A stretch of 64,000 nucleotides of DNA from positions 1 through 64,000 of the forward strand of contig JACQUA010000396.1 of the NCBI GenBank assembly GCA_016210565.1. Reading direction: 5' to 3'. This DNA is from Chloroflexota bacterium. GTDB lineage: Bacteria; Chloroflexota; Dehalococcoidia; JACQUA01. The translations under genes and the position numbers were made by a program. Under the pieces are notes generated by a model, which was not told the origin of the DNA, ran no database searches, and worked only from the letters and a program-made list of their open reading frames with translations. Shown one piece after another: positions 45,298 through 54,328 of this stretch (positions are counted from its first letter, which is position 1; each line of letters opens with the position of its first letter).

Positions 45298-46257
45298 ATG
45301 GGCGTTAATCTCGACAAGCCACATCTCTGGAAGGCAGACATAGCCCGCTCCGTTGACATGTATAACGACTGGTTCATGAAATTCGCTCCGAAGGCCTTTC
45401 GGGACACCCGCGTTCAGACGGCAAAGGATGTCGAGGCAACGTTAAAGATAACAGACAACCTCACTGAGGTCACTCCGTCCGTTCTGCGGCGAAACCCTGC
45501 GGTGCTGCCAACCCTCCGCATGTCCACGTGTCCACCCCTTGCCGTTGACCGGCTCATCGGCCTTGCGGGTGTAAGCGCCAGTCTCGTCAAGACGATGGAA
45601 AACAACCAGAAGATACCGGTGCGGCTCGAGGCAGCAACCCTCGACACGGACCTTCGAAAGATAGGGTCTATCATCGAGCGAATGGCGGACCCGGACATTT
45701 TCGTCTGGCTAAACCGGGACGAGCCACCCACAAAAACAGAAATACGACGCGCCGCGACCATAGTAGCCGACCGTCTTTGCGGCTCTGTAGCCAACCCAAT
45801 AATCCGAAATGCTCAGGAGAAGCGCCAATTGGCGGCGATAAAAGCCTGGCTTGAAGCCAGACGGCACCACGCACTTCCGCCAGGAGACCACACCAAATTC
45901 GATGCCCTGCGCCCGGGTGCTTTTGCCTTCCACATGAACGTTCCGGTGAGACTCGGAGGCGGCAAGCGCATCAACGTACCGGTTGACGCTGCCGTCATGC
46001 CGAAGACAGCCAGGGTGGGCGACCTTCCGGTTTTATTCGAAGCCAAGTCGGCGGGCGACTTTACCAACGTCAATAAGCGGCGCAAGGAGGAAGCTACGAA
46101 GATGGCCCAACTCCGTCGTACCTATGGCGCCAACATCCAGTTCAATCTATTCCTGTGCGGATACTTCAATAGCGGATACCTCGGTTATGAAGCGGCTGAG
46201 GGCATTGATTGGGTGTGGGAACACCGAATCGGTGATCTTGCCCAATTCGGTTTGTGA
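45298..46257 (+). CDS. type II restriction endonuclease, XamI family
   Basis: The product has 319 residues. The N-terminus (NLDKPHLWKADIARSVDMYNDWFMKFAPKAFRDTR) and the late segment INVPVDAAVMPKTARVGDLPVLFEAKSAGDFTNVNKRRKEE match the XamI restriction enzyme family. The latter carries a likely PD-(D/E)XK core: an acidic residue in VDAAVM and ExK in FEAKSAGD. AGGAAG precedes the ATG at 45298. The methyltransferase begins 1 nt after its stop. The XamI prototype is known to cut GTCGAC; the specificity here is inferred only from family membership. Confidence 0.82.
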   Translation: MGVNLDKPHLWKADIARSVDMYNDWFMKFAPKAFRDTRVQTAKDVEATLKITDNLTEVTPSVLRRNPAVLPTLRMSTCPPLAVDRLIGLAGVSASLVKTMENNQKIPVRLEAATLDTDLRKIGSIIERMADPDIFVWLNRDEPPTKTEIRRAATIVADRLCGSVANPIIRNAQEKRQLAAIKAWLEARRHHALPPGDHTKFDALRPGAFAFHMNVPVRLGGGKRINVPVDAAVMPKTARVGDLPVLFEAKSAGDFTNVNKRRKEEATKMAQLRRTYGANIQFNLFLCGYFNSGYLGYEAAEGIDWVWEHRIGDLAQFGL

Positions 46258-46258
46258 G

Positions 46259-47839
46259 ATGATGAAAGAATCGACTCAAGAACGGGCTCGCGTGTCCCTC
46301 CAGGCACACCTGGATGCCAAGAAAACCCAGCCTGAACGAAATCGCCTCGGCCAATTCGCTACCCCGACAGCACTTGCCAGCGATATCTTGCGTTTCGGCT
46401 TGGGCCTCCTCGGGGAAGACGTTCCCATCCGATTTCTCGATCCTGCCATCGGAACCGGATCTTTTTTTTCTGCCCTCGTTGCGGCTGTGCCGGCAGATAG
46501 AATCGAAATGGCGAAAGGATATGAGGTAGACGCCCTCTATACAGAACCCGCCCGCGAGCTGTGGCGTGGCACGTCGCTGGACATCGTGTTAGGGGACTTC
46601 ACACGCGCCGTCCCGCCCCCAGACCACGCAAATCGCTTCAACCTGCTGATCTGCAATCCTCCCTATGTCCGTCATCACCATATCGGGAACGGCGAGAAGT
46701 CCCGGTTGCAGGAGTCCACCAAGACCGCGTGCGGGGTCCGTATCTCGGGCCTTGCCGGCCTGTATTGCTACTTCCTCGGCCTGTCTCATGCCTGGCTGCG
46801 ACAGGGCGGAGTCGCCGGGTGGCTCATCCCCAGTGAGTTTATGGACGTGAATTATGGGGGGCCTGTCAAGAGATACCTCCTGGACAAAGTGACGCTCCTT
46901 CGCATTCACCGGTTTGATCCTGGCGACGTGCAATTTGACAATGCCCTTGTGTCTTCGGCCATCGTCTGGTTTCGCAATGACCCTCCCCGCGAATCCCATA
47001 GTGTTGAATTCACGTTCGGTGGGTCGCTTCTTTCACCAAAGCTTTGTCGCACCATTCCCGCCGGGGCGCTCCGCCACGAAGCCAAGTGGACGCGATTCCC
47101 TGCTTCGGACATTCGCCAGGGCACTACCCTCCATCGCCTCTCGGACCTTTTCACAATCAAGCGTGGTGTCGCCACGGGAGATAACAAGTTCTTTATCCTC
47201 ACGAAAGAAGAGGCCGCGGCCCACGGCCTGCCCGTTGAGGTTCTGCGCCCAATCCTGCCCAGCCCGCGCTACGTCCCCACGAACAAAATTGAATCCGATC
47301 CCCACGGACTGCCGGTGATCGACCGTCAATTGTTTCTGCTGGACTGCCGCCTGGCGGAGACGGAGGTTTGCGAGCGGTACCCGGAGCTCTGGAAATACCT
47401 TGAAAGCGGCAAACCAGACGTTTCGGCACGGTACCTCTGCCGCTCCCGGAAGCCCTGGTATTCCCAGGAAGAGCGCTCCCCCGCACCTATCCTTTGTACT
47501 TACCTGGGGCGGGCCGATGCTAAGAACGGGCGTCCCTTCCGCTTCATCCTGAACCATTCCAGGGCCATCGCAGCCAATGTCTACTTACTTCTGTACCCGA
47601 AACCGGCTCTTGCCAGGGCCATCGCCCAAGATGGTCTGCTACTGCGGCAAATTTGGGAAGGCTTGAACGGGCTGCGCCCGGATTCCATACTGGGAGAGGG
47701 TCGCGTCTATGGCGGCGGCCTTCACAAGCTTGAACCGCGAGAATTGGGGAACGTAGATGCGGCGCCTATTCTGAGCAGCATTCCCGAGCTGCAAGACCAG
47801 AAAACCGCCAGTGTTCAGTTGCAACTTCAATTGAGGTAG
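46259..47839 (+). CDS. N6-adenine DNA methyltransferase of the XamI-like system
   Basis: The product has about 526 residues. SAM-binding motif I is IRFLDPAIGTGSFF, the catalytic motif IV is LLICNPPYVRHHH (NPPY, an N6-adenine type), and the C-terminal half (from about residue 300) is a target-recognition region. The coding frame is open far upstream inside the endonuclease gene, but the ATG at 46259 (or 46262), one base past the endonuclease stop, gives MKESTQERARVSLQAHLDAKK, which fits the family. It should protect host DNA from the adjacent XamI-like enzyme. The gene is intact, consistent with a live system. Confidence 0.88.
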   Translation: MMKESTQERARVSLQAHLDAKKTQPERNRLGQFATPTALASDILRFGLGLLGEDVPIRFLDPAIGTGSFFSALVAAVPADRIEMAKGYEVDALYTEPARELWRGTSLDIVLGDFTRAVPPPDHANRFNLLICNPPYVRHHHIGNGEKSRLQESTKTACGVRISGLAGLYCYFLGLSHAWLRQGGVAGWLIPSEFMDVNYGGPVKRYLLDKVTLLRIHRFDPGDVQFDNALVSSAIVWFRNDPPRESHSVEFTFGGSLLSPKLCRTIPAGALRHEAKWTRFPASDIRQGTTLHRLSDLFTIKRGVATGDNKFFILTKEEAAAHGLPVEVLRPILPSPRYVPTNKIESDPHGLPVIDRQLFLLDCRLAETEVCERYPELWKYLESGKPDVSARYLCRSRKPWYSQEERSPAPILCTYLGRADAKNGRPFRFILNHSRAIAANVYLLLYPKPALARAIAQDGLLLRQIWEGLNGLRPDSILGEGRVYGGGLHKLEPRELGNVDAAPILSSIPELQDQKTASVQLQLQLR

Positions 47840-48312
47840 TGACACCTCAGTGGGGTGTAGCCCATGGCTTTAGCCTTGCCGGGGCACAATAATACAAGAA
47901 CCAAATGCCACATGCCTGAAATGAGTCCGATTTACCTAAGGGCACATCTTTCAGGATAGGCAGGTACGTGTGTCGCTTGGTCTCACAGCCTCTGCCATCA
48001 AGCCGGTTCCAGCAAATTCGCTTGAGCTACAGGCCATGCCCTGGGCGAACAGCCCTGTGGGTCTCTAGTTTGCCAGACCGTCATGCGGATAGCAGCCCGC
48101 TGCACAGGGGCCAAGAACTTAGCGTTTTGTTAACTTGTTTACGGGACGCTGACACCTGAGCAAAATGTCAATTTTGGCGTTAATGCAAAAAGGTCAAAAA
48201 GCTGAATTGTCCGCCCTTTTTTGTATCTATTTTTCGGCCAGTTTGGGTCAAAAATGAGTTTTTGCAGTGATGCCAATTTTAATTCTCGAATCAAATCTTG
48301 GGAGGTTAATAC
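47840..48312. other. gene-free stretch downstream of the restriction-modification genes
   Basis: No gene is recognised in this 473-bp stretch. It contains the CCCATGGCTTTAGCCTTGCCGG motif also present at about 35998, and an AT-richer right half that runs into the leader of the next gene, consistent with an insertion boundary. Confidence 0.45.
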
Positions 48313-48810
48313 ATGGCCACCGGAAGAAGCATGCAACTTACTAAACAAGTCGGTGAATATTTGGTTTGCGCGGAGTTATGTAGAAGAGGCTTGATTTCAA
48401 CGACTTTTACAGGAAACGTACCTGGCTTTGATATATTGGCAACTAAGGAAAACCTACAGACAACACCTATCCAGGTAAAAACAATTTCGGGACCCTCTTG
48501 GCAGTTTGATGCAACAAAGTTTTTGGATATTGAAATATCAGATAATATTCAGACTGTGCGAGGTAAGACCGAAGTTAACCCGGGTCTTATATATCTGCTG
48601 GTGAGCCTAAAGGGGCAGAACACAGATGAATTCTATATTTGCAAGGTCAAGGACCTTCAAAATATGATGCACCAAAAGTACACTGCTATGTTGGCCAGAA
48701 AAGAAGGTAAAAGACCCAAGAATCCAAAAACGACCCATTTTGCTCTATCTCCGAACGATTTGAAAAAACACAAGGACAAGTGGGAAATAATAACCAAAGG
48801 CACGGCTTGA
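48313..48810 (+). CDS. PD-(D/E)XK-nuclease-like hypothetical protein
   Basis: The product has 165 residues. The N-terminal half has a nuclease-like core: Glu15 (QVGEYLVCAEL), Asp40 (NVPGFDILAT) and QVKT with Gln54 and Lys56, the usual E-D-(E/Q)xK order. The rest (FLDIEISDNIQTVRGKTEVNPGLIYLLVSLKG) forms beta strands. GGAGG precedes the ATG. The gene is clearly poorer in GC than its surroundings, which marks it as recently acquired. Similar stand-alone proteins are widespread and mostly uncharacterised. It could be a DNA-processing enzyme or a decayed restriction enzyme. Confidence 0.6.
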   Translation: MATGRSMQLTKQVGEYLVCAELCRRGLISTTFTGNVPGFDILATKENLQTTPIQVKTISGPSWQFDATKFLDIEISDNIQTVRGKTEVNPGLIYLLVSLKGQNTDEFYICKVKDLQNMMHQKYTAMLARKEGKRPKNPKTTHFALSPNDLKKHKDKWEIITKGTA

Positions 48811-48899
48811 CCCACGCTGAATTTGTGCCTTTTGCGTAACCTGTGGATGAGCTCACAAAAGCCCACAACGTTCGGATATCGGTCTAAAAGGAGGCTCCA

Positions 48900-50330
48900 A
48901 TGCCAGCAGAGGACTTAAGACAATGGCTTGACAAGGTAGACCAAATCGGTGAACTGCGCACGATTGACAACGCCCATTGGAAGCTGGAAATCGGGGCTAT
49001 CACCACCATCAACTGGAGACGCTCGCCCTGCCGCGCCCTGCTCTTCGACCACATACCCGGCTATCCCTCCGGCTACCGTGTGCTCACTTCTTCCCTGTCC
49101 TCCCCCGGCCGGCTTGGACTTGCCCTGGGCCTATCGCCCAGGCTTTCCAAAAGGGAACTCATCCAGGAGGTCCGGCAAAGATGGGCCGAATGGGACAAGA
49201 CCCAATCAAAATACGGAATCACGCCCGTCAAGAGCGGCCCGGTCCTGGAGAACGTCATGTCCGGCAACGGCGTGGACCTGGAGCGCTTTCCCGTCCCCTT
49301 GTGGCACGAAGAAGACGGGGGACGCTACATCGCCACCGGCAGCGCCGTGGTGACTCAGGACCCCGACACGGGCGCCACCAACATCGGCACCTACCGCGCC
49401 ATGCTTCACGATAAAAAGACCGTGTCCTACCATATCTCCATGGGTAAACACGCCAGGCTCCACCTGGACAAGTACCACGCGGCGGGAAAGCCCTGCCCCA
49501 TGGCCATTTCCGTCGGGCATCACCCCCTGTTCATGATCGCCGGTTCCCTGCCGCTGCCAGTGGGGGCCGAGTACAATCTGATCGGGGCCATCCGCGGCGA
49601 GGGGGTCGGGGTAATCAAGGAAGAAGTCACCGGCCTGCCGGTCCCGGCGGACAGTGAGATCGTCCTAGCCGGGTTCAGCCCGCCCGGCCGGCTGGAAAAG
49701 GAAGGCCCGTTCGGGGAATGGGTGGGCTACTACGTCAGCGGGGCGCAGGACCGCCCGGTCCTGGAAGTCGAGCGCGTCTATTTCCGCAACTCGCCCGTTA
49801 TTTATGGAGCACCACCCGGACGTTCCCCAAGCGACGCCAGCTACCAGCAGTTCGTGCTCCGCGCCGCCCTGCTGCACAATCAACTGGAGCAGTGCGGCGT
49901 GCCGGACATCCGGGGTGTCTGGCTGAACGAAGCGGGAGGCAGGGAATTCGTCATCGTCTCCATAAAGCAGCGGTACGCCGGGCACGCCAAACAAACAGCG
50001 ACTCTGGCTTCCCAGCTTGCCATGGGGGGCGGCTTCATGGGACGGTGGACCGTGGTGGTCGACGAAGATATCGATCCCACGGACACGAATGATGTGCTCT
50101 GGGCCATGTGTACGCGGGTGGACCCGGTGAAGGACATCGACATCATCCGGCGCTGCTGGAGCAGCTCCGTCGACCCCATCATTCACCAGCCGAGCAAGTC
50201 AGCCTTCAACTCCCGGGCCATCGTGGACGCCTGCAAGCCCTTCGAATGGATGAACGAGTTCCCACCCGCGGTGAAGGTGAGCGAGGAACTGACGCGGGAA
50301 GTCGAGGCAAAGTGGGGGAGATTGCTGTAG
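48900..50330 (+). CDS. UbiD-family (prenylated-FMN) decarboxylase
   Basis: The product has 476 residues of the UbiD/VdcC family, which reversibly (de)carboxylates aromatic or unsaturated acids with prenylated FMN. Family landmarks are the N-terminal DLRQWLDKVDQIGELRTIDNAHWKLEIGAI, FPVPLWHEEDGGRYIATGSAVVTQDPDTGATNIGTYR (prFMN region) and the C-terminal EVEAKWGRLL. AAAAGGAGG precedes the ATG. A degenerate copy of its first third lies at 43730-44205. It may work with the acyl-CoA ligases and hydroxylase in aromatic metabolism. The UbiX partner that makes prFMN is not in this window. Confidence 0.92.
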   Translation: MPAEDLRQWLDKVDQIGELRTIDNAHWKLEIGAITTINWRRSPCRALLFDHIPGYPSGYRVLTSSLSSPGRLGLALGLSPRLSKRELIQEVRQRWAEWDKTQSKYGITPVKSGPVLENVMSGNGVDLERFPVPLWHEEDGGRYIATGSAVVTQDPDTGATNIGTYRAMLHDKKTVSYHISMGKHARLHLDKYHAAGKPCPMAISVGHHPLFMIAGSLPLPVGAEYNLIGAIRGEGVGVIKEEVTGLPVPADSEIVLAGFSPPGRLEKEGPFGEWVGYYVSGAQDRPVLEVERVYFRNSPVIYGAPPGRSPSDASYQQFVLRAALLHNQLEQCGVPDIRGVWLNEAGGREFVIVSIKQRYAGHAKQTATLASQLAMGGGFMGRWTVVVDEDIDPTDTNDVLWAMCTRVDPVKDIDIIRRCWSSSVDPIIHQPSKSAFNSRAIVDACKPFEWMNEFPPAVKVSEELTREVEAKWGRLL

Positions 50331-50600
50331 GAAGAATTCAGAGTGCGGGACCACGAAACACACGAAAGGCACGAAAGGGGGAGAAGAGAAGCCAGAATTC
50401 AGAAGTCAGAATTCAGGAGTCAGGAATCCTGACCGATGGGGAACCACCGAACAAACGAAGAGGCTGTGGTGGGTTCGCACAGCCACGCCACCCCCCAACC
50501 CACCGGCTGTGCTTAACCCACCCTACGTCGGCTGATTAATCCTGTCACCCTTTCGTGTGTGATTCGTGTCTTTCGTGGTTAAGATTCCGTTTCGCCCGGC
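50331..50600. repeat. repeat-rich spacer between ubiD and rpiB
   Basis: The spacer holds CACGAAACACACGAAAGGCACG and its complement-like partner TCGTGTCTTTCGTGG (about 50351-50380 and 50560-50580), a CAGAATTCAGAAGTC microrepeat, and one GTGGGTTCGCACAGCC...GTGCTTAACCCACCC copy (about 50467-50525). The two genes converge here; no gene is seen. Confidence 0.65.
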
Positions 50601-51044
50601 TCAGCCAATGTTCTCCAGTTCCCGGATTTTCTCCACCCGCTTCCGGTGACGGCCGCCTTCGAACTTCGCGCCCAGGAACGCCTTGACGATATCTTCTGCC
50701 ACGCCCTGGCCGATAACCCAGGAGCCGAGACACAGGATATTGGCGTCATTGTGTTCGCGGGACATCCGGGCGCTGAAAGTATCGTGGCAAAGCGCCGCCC
50801 GGACCCCCTTTATTTTGTTGGCCGACATGCTCATGCCCAAGCCCGTGCCGCAGGTCAGGATACCCAGGTCGACGTGCCCGTTGGCCACCGCCTCCGCAAC
50901 CCGCCGGGCCACGTCCGGGTAGTCCACCGGCGCCGAATCGTACGTGCCGAAGTCCTCGTACCCGTGCCCCTGGAGGGCCAGTTGGTTCATTACCGTCTGT
51001 TTCAGCACCAGCCCGCGATGGTCGCAGCCTATGGCTATACGCAT
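50601..51044 (-). CDS. rpiB: ribose-5-phosphate isomerase B
   Basis: The product has 147 residues, normal size. It interconverts ribose 5-phosphate and ribulose 5-phosphate. Signatures are the N-terminal IAIGCDHRGLVLKQ and the catalytic-cysteine segment GILTCGTGLGMSMSANKIKGVRAALCHDTFSARMSREHNDANILCLG. AGGAG precedes the ATG. It is transcribed on the same strand as the threonylcarbamoyl-AMP synthase upstream, 137 bp away; co-transcription is likely. Its product feeds PRPP synthesis (prs) and thereby the purine and histidine genes in this window. Confidence 0.96.
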   Translation of the reverse strand: MRIAIGCDHRGLVLKQTVMNQLALQGHGYEDFGTYDSAPVDYPDVARRVAEAVANGHVDLGILTCGTGLGMSMSANKIKGVRAALCHDTFSARMSREHNDANILCLGSWVIGQGVAEDIVKAFLGAKFEGGRHRKRVEKIRELENIG

Positions 51045-51180
51045 TGTGTTAACTCCTTGTGAAAAGCTATCGGCTGTCGGCTGTCGGCTTTCAGCTATTG
51101 GCGTTCAGTCCTCGAACTTGCGATGGCGTGGACCTATCACCTGGTGGCGTGTCCAGCCCCCACAGGCAGGGACGCCTGTG

Positions 51181-51807
51181 CTACCGTTCCGGCAGGCAGG
51201 CTTTTTCAATCTCGCTCCGGCTAATGGCGCCTTCCCGCAAGATCACAGGCTCCTCGGCCGTGACATCGACTATGGTGGACTCCGTACCGGCCGGGGGCGG
51301 CCCGGCGTCGATGATGTAGTCCACGTAGCTCCCTATCTGGTCGCGCACTTCGGCAGCGGTCTTGCCCGCCGACAGGCCGCTCAAATTAGCGCTGGTGCCG
51401 GTGATGGGGACTCCCGTCCCGCGGACGAGCGCTACCGCCACGGGATGGCAGGGTACCCGCACTCCGATGGTGTCGCCGCCGCCGGCCACCGCGGCCGCCA
51501 CCCCGGGATTCTTCTTCAGCACCAGGGTCAGCGCCCCCGGCCAGAAACGCCGTGCGAGTCGCCGGGCCGTATCCGTGATTCCGGTCGCCACCTCGTCTAT
51601 CTGCTCCGGTCCGGCCAGGAGGACCGGCAGGGCCTGGTCCGCCGGCCGTTGTTTGATGGCAAACACCCGCTGGACCCCGTCCGGGCAGTTGATGGCGGCG
51701 CCGAGGCCATAGACAGTATCGGTGGGAAAGGCGATTACCCCGCCTTGCTTCAGGATACTGACGCCCTCCTGGAGCTGTTCGACCAGCGCCGCGTCCAGCG
51801 GGGGCAC
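51181..51807 (-). CDS. L-threonylcarbamoyladenylate synthase (YrdC/TsaC)
   Basis: This enzyme makes threonylcarbamoyl-AMP for the t6A37 modification of tRNA. YrdC motifs are GGVIAFPTDTVYGLGAAI, VFAIKQRPADQALPVLLA, FWPGALTLVLKK and the C-terminal GTSANLSGLSAGKTAAEV and GTESTIVDVT. The frame stays open to 52059, but that N-terminal extension is encoded by palindromic repeats and would be irregular. GTG (51807) or TTG (51813) lies just after the repeat, whose GGGGAGAG could serve as ribosome binding site; the ATG at 51879 would include repeat-encoded residues. The start is uncertain. The GTG gives 208 residues, normal for the family. Confidence 0.85.
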   Translation of the reverse strand: MPPLDAALVEQLQEGVSILKQGGVIAFPTDTVYGLGAAINCPDGVQRVFAIKQRPADQALPVLLAGPEQIDEVATGITDTARRLARRFWPGALTLVLKKNPGVAAAVAGGGDTIGVRVPCHPVAVALVRGTGVPITGTSANLSGLSAGKTAAEVRDQIGSYVDYIIDAGPPPAGTESTIVDVTAEEPVILREGAISRSEIEKACLPER

Positions 51808-51824
51808 GCGCAACGCGCCCCTGC

Positions 51825-51935
51825 TCTCCCCCTTCTTCAAAGGGGGATACAGGGGGATTTCCTGGTTCGTGCGCTCCATGAAAGTTGTCGAATCCCCCTT
51901 GATCCCCTTTTTCAAAGGGGGAAGAAGGGGTGTAC
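51825..51935. repeat. paired ccccctt...aaggggg palindromic repeats
   Basis: Two elements of the CCCCCTTTGAAAAAGGGGG family flank a short unique segment: arms CCCCCTTCTTCAAAGGGGG (51830-51848) and CCCTTTTTCAAAGGGGG (51905-51922). They lie within the open frame upstream of the threonylcarbamoyl-AMP synthase and probably replaced its original 5' leader. Confidence 0.75.
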
Positions 51936-51965
51936 GATTCTCCGCAGATTTGCCTTGACGATAGT

Positions 51966-51990
51966 ATATCACAGTGGTAAGCTGTGATAT
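51966..51990. promoter_or_regulatory. perfect 9-bp inverted repeat, operator-like
   Basis: ATATCACAG (51966-51974) and its exact complement CTGTGATAT (51982-51990) flank a 7-nt centre. It lies between the divergent threonylcarbamoyl-AMP synthase and guaA genes, in an AT-rich spot, outside the dispersed repeat families of the window. A two-fold symmetric site of this size is typical of a dimeric regulator; which one cannot be said. Confidence 0.4.
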
Positions 51991-52200
51991 TAAATTTCCC
52001 GGTTCCCGGCGCGGCATGGCGCGACGATTGCCGGCATTCGGATACACCAGCGCGCCCAATTATGAGGTACAGTTTCACACAAAGGCACAAAGAGCACAAA
52101 GGAGTGTCTGCAGCGGAGGTGCTGTCCCCCGTTGAATGCGTGTTCCATGGACCAGGACAACAACTGCCAGCCAGCTAAACCCGCGGAGGACCGCGATACG

Positions 52201-53850
52201 ATGACCCACCGGGTCGCCACCACCGGCGACATCGAGGTCTCCACCTATCTGGAGATAGCCAAAGTCAAGGCGGGCGAAGAGCCGGCCGTGACGCCCAAAC
52301 CCGTCCCTTCCCTGGAACGGGAGTCCATCGTCGTCCTGGACTTCGGCTCCCAGTACAACATGCTCATAGCCCGGCGCATCAGGGAATGCCAGGTATACAG
52401 CGCCCTGATGCAACCGGACAGTCCGTGGGAGAAGATCGCCGCTCTGAATCCAAAAGGGATCATCCTTTCCGGCGGCCCCGCCAGCGTCTACGACCCCTGC
52501 GCCCCCATGCCGCCCGCCTACGTTTACGAAAAACGTCTGCCGGTGCTGGGCATCTGCTACGGCATGCAGGCCATCGCTCACCAGTTGGGGGGCCGCGTGG
52601 TGCAAGGGGAAAAGCGGGAATATGGCCACGCCGTTCTCCATGTCAACGAACCCGCTTCACCTCTGTTCAGGGAACTCCCCGCCTCTTTCCCGGTCTGGAT
52701 GAGCCACGGCGATGAGATCGTTGAGCTGCCCCCCGGTTTTCGCGTCCTGGGCTCGACAGACAACTCCCCGATTGCGGCCATCGGCGACGGCCAGTCCGTT
52801 TACGGGCTGGCCTTTCACCCCGAGGTGGCCCACACCCCCCTCGGCACGAGCATCCTGCGGAATTTCCTGGATGTCTGCGGCTGTAGCCGCAACTGGACCG
52901 CCGGCAATTTCATCAACGAAAGCATCGAAAGCATCCGCGAGACTGTCGGCAACGGGCAGGTCATCTGCGCCCTTTCCGGCGGGGTGGACTCGTCGATAGT
53001 AGCCACCCTGGTCCACCGGGCGGTGGGCGACCAGCTCACCTGCATCTTCGTTAACAACGGGTTCCTGCGGCGCGAAGAAGCGGACAGGACCCTGAACACC
53101 TTCGGGCGCAACCTCAAGATGAAGATAGTCTACGTGGACGCTTCGGAACGGTTTCTCCAGCGCCTGGCCAGCGTTACCGACCCTGAAGTTAAGAGAAAGC
53201 GGGTCGGCGAGGAGTTCATCAGGGTCTTCGAGGAAGAGGCCTCAAAGCTGGGAAAAGCAGATTTCCTGGCCCAGGGGACCCTTTATCCGGACGTCATCGA
53301 AAGCTCTACGCCGTCCAGCAAGGCATCGGCCAAGATAAAGACACACCACAACGTGGGCGGGCTTCCTGCCAGGATGTCAATGTCCCTGATCGAACCCCTG
53401 CGGTACCTTTTCAAAGACGAGGTCAGGTCGGTTGGGCTGGCCCTCGGCCTGCCTGAGGAGATGGTCTGGAGGCAGCCCTTCCCCGGCCCGGGCCTGGCCA
53501 TACGCATCATCGGCGAGGTGACCAGGGAGAGGCTGGAAATCCTGCGCTCCGCCGAGTGGATCGTCATGAACGAAATCAAGAAGGCCAAGCTGTACAAGCA
53601 ACTGTGGCAGAACTTTGCGGTGCTGACCGACGTTAAGAGCGTTGGGGTGCAGGGCGACTACCGCACCTACGGGTACCTGGTAGCCGTCAGAGCCGTCACC
53701 AGCGAAGACGCTATGACGGCGGACTGGGCGCACCTGCCCTACGACCTGCTCGGCCGCATCTCCAACCGCATCGTCAACGAGGTGCCGGGAGTCAACCGGG
53801 TAGTCTATGATATCACCAGCAAACCCCCTTCAACCATCGAGTGGGAGTAA
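52201..53850 (+). CDS. guaA: GMP synthase (glutamine-hydrolysing)
   Basis: This enzyme converts XMP to GMP. The class I amidotransferase domain has the catalytic cysteine in [15 protein letters not shown] and [10 protein letters not shown] with the catalytic His-x-Glu. The PP-loop ATPase domain starts with [19 protein letters not shown], and the dimerisation domain ends in [28 protein letters not shown]. The ATG at 52201 follows GGAGGA; the frame is open from 52132. The product has 549 residues, with about 40 residues before the [10 protein letters not shown] strand, longer than the usual few. The extension ([18 protein letters not shown]) is unexplained. Confidence 0.95.
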   Translation: MTHRVATTGDIEVSTYLEIAKVKAGEEPAVTPKPVPSLERESIVVLDFGSQYNMLIARRIRECQVYSALMQPDSPWEKIAALNPKGIILSGGPASVYDPCAPMPPAYVYEKRLPVLGICYGMQAIAHQLGGRVVQGEKREYGHAVLHVNEPASPLFRELPASFPVWMSHGDEIVELPPGFRVLGSTDNSPIAAIGDGQSVYGLAFHPEVAHTPLGTSILRNFLDVCGCSRNWTAGNFINESIESIRETVGNGQVICALSGGVDSSIVATLVHRAVGDQLTCIFVNNGFLRREEADRTLNTFGRNLKMKIVYVDASERFLQRLASVTDPEVKRKRVGEEFIRVFEEEASKLGKADFLAQGTLYPDVIESSTPSSKASAKIKTHHNVGGLPARMSMSLIEPLRYLFKDEVRSVGLALGLPEEMVWRQPFPGPGLAIRIIGEVTRERLEILRSAEWIVMNEIKKAKLYKQLWQNFAVLTDVKSVGVQGDYRTYGYLVAVRAVTSEDAMTADWAHLPYDLLGRISNRIVNEVPGVNRVVYDITSKPPSTIEWE

Positions 53851-53867
53851 GTTTCAGGAGATAGAAC

Positions 53868-54107
53868 ATGGCGAAAACGAAAGTCACGGAAAGAACAATT
53901 GCGAGTGAGGACGTGGAAATAGACCTGGAAATGCTCCGGGAGGAACTGGTCATTGTCCTTCAGTCCATCAACCAGTTGGAAGAGCACCGGGACATCATGG
54001 TAAACACCGGGGCCAGAGACGCCCTCAACCGCCTCATATCGAACCAGAAGGAAAGCTACACCATCCTGACCGACCTGATCAAGAAACTGGACCCGGACCT
54101 GAAATAG
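53868..54107 (+). CDS. small helical protein between guaA and purD (79 aa)
   Basis: I recognise no family. The product has 79 residues, mostly helix with heptad-like character: DVEIDLEMLREELVIVLQSINQLEEHRDIMVNTGARDALNRLISNQKES and ending in LIKKLDPDLK. It follows guaA by 17 bp with a good CAGGAG site, so it is very probably translated from the guaA transcript. It could be a small ferritin-like or scaffold helix bundle. Its place at the head of the purine genes suggests a linked role, unproven. Confidence 0.65.
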   Translation: MAKTKVTERTIASEDVEIDLEMLREELVIVLQSINQLEEHRDIMVNTGARDALNRLISNQKESYTILTDLIKKLDPDLK

Positions 54108-54328
54108 AAGGTGGGATTAACCGCAGAGGGGGCGGGGGAACTGGAATCAAATATCAAAAACCAAGATGAAAAATGACAACGCAAACTGCAAAAATGGTGT
54201 AGTGCTCGTCATGCGCAACGGTCGCATGGCCTGGCCGCCGGCAGGCCATCATTTTGCATTTTGCTCTGTGATTTTGAGTTTTGCACTTTGATTTTTGATT
54301 TTTCCTTTTGCAGGAGTCAATTCTTCTT

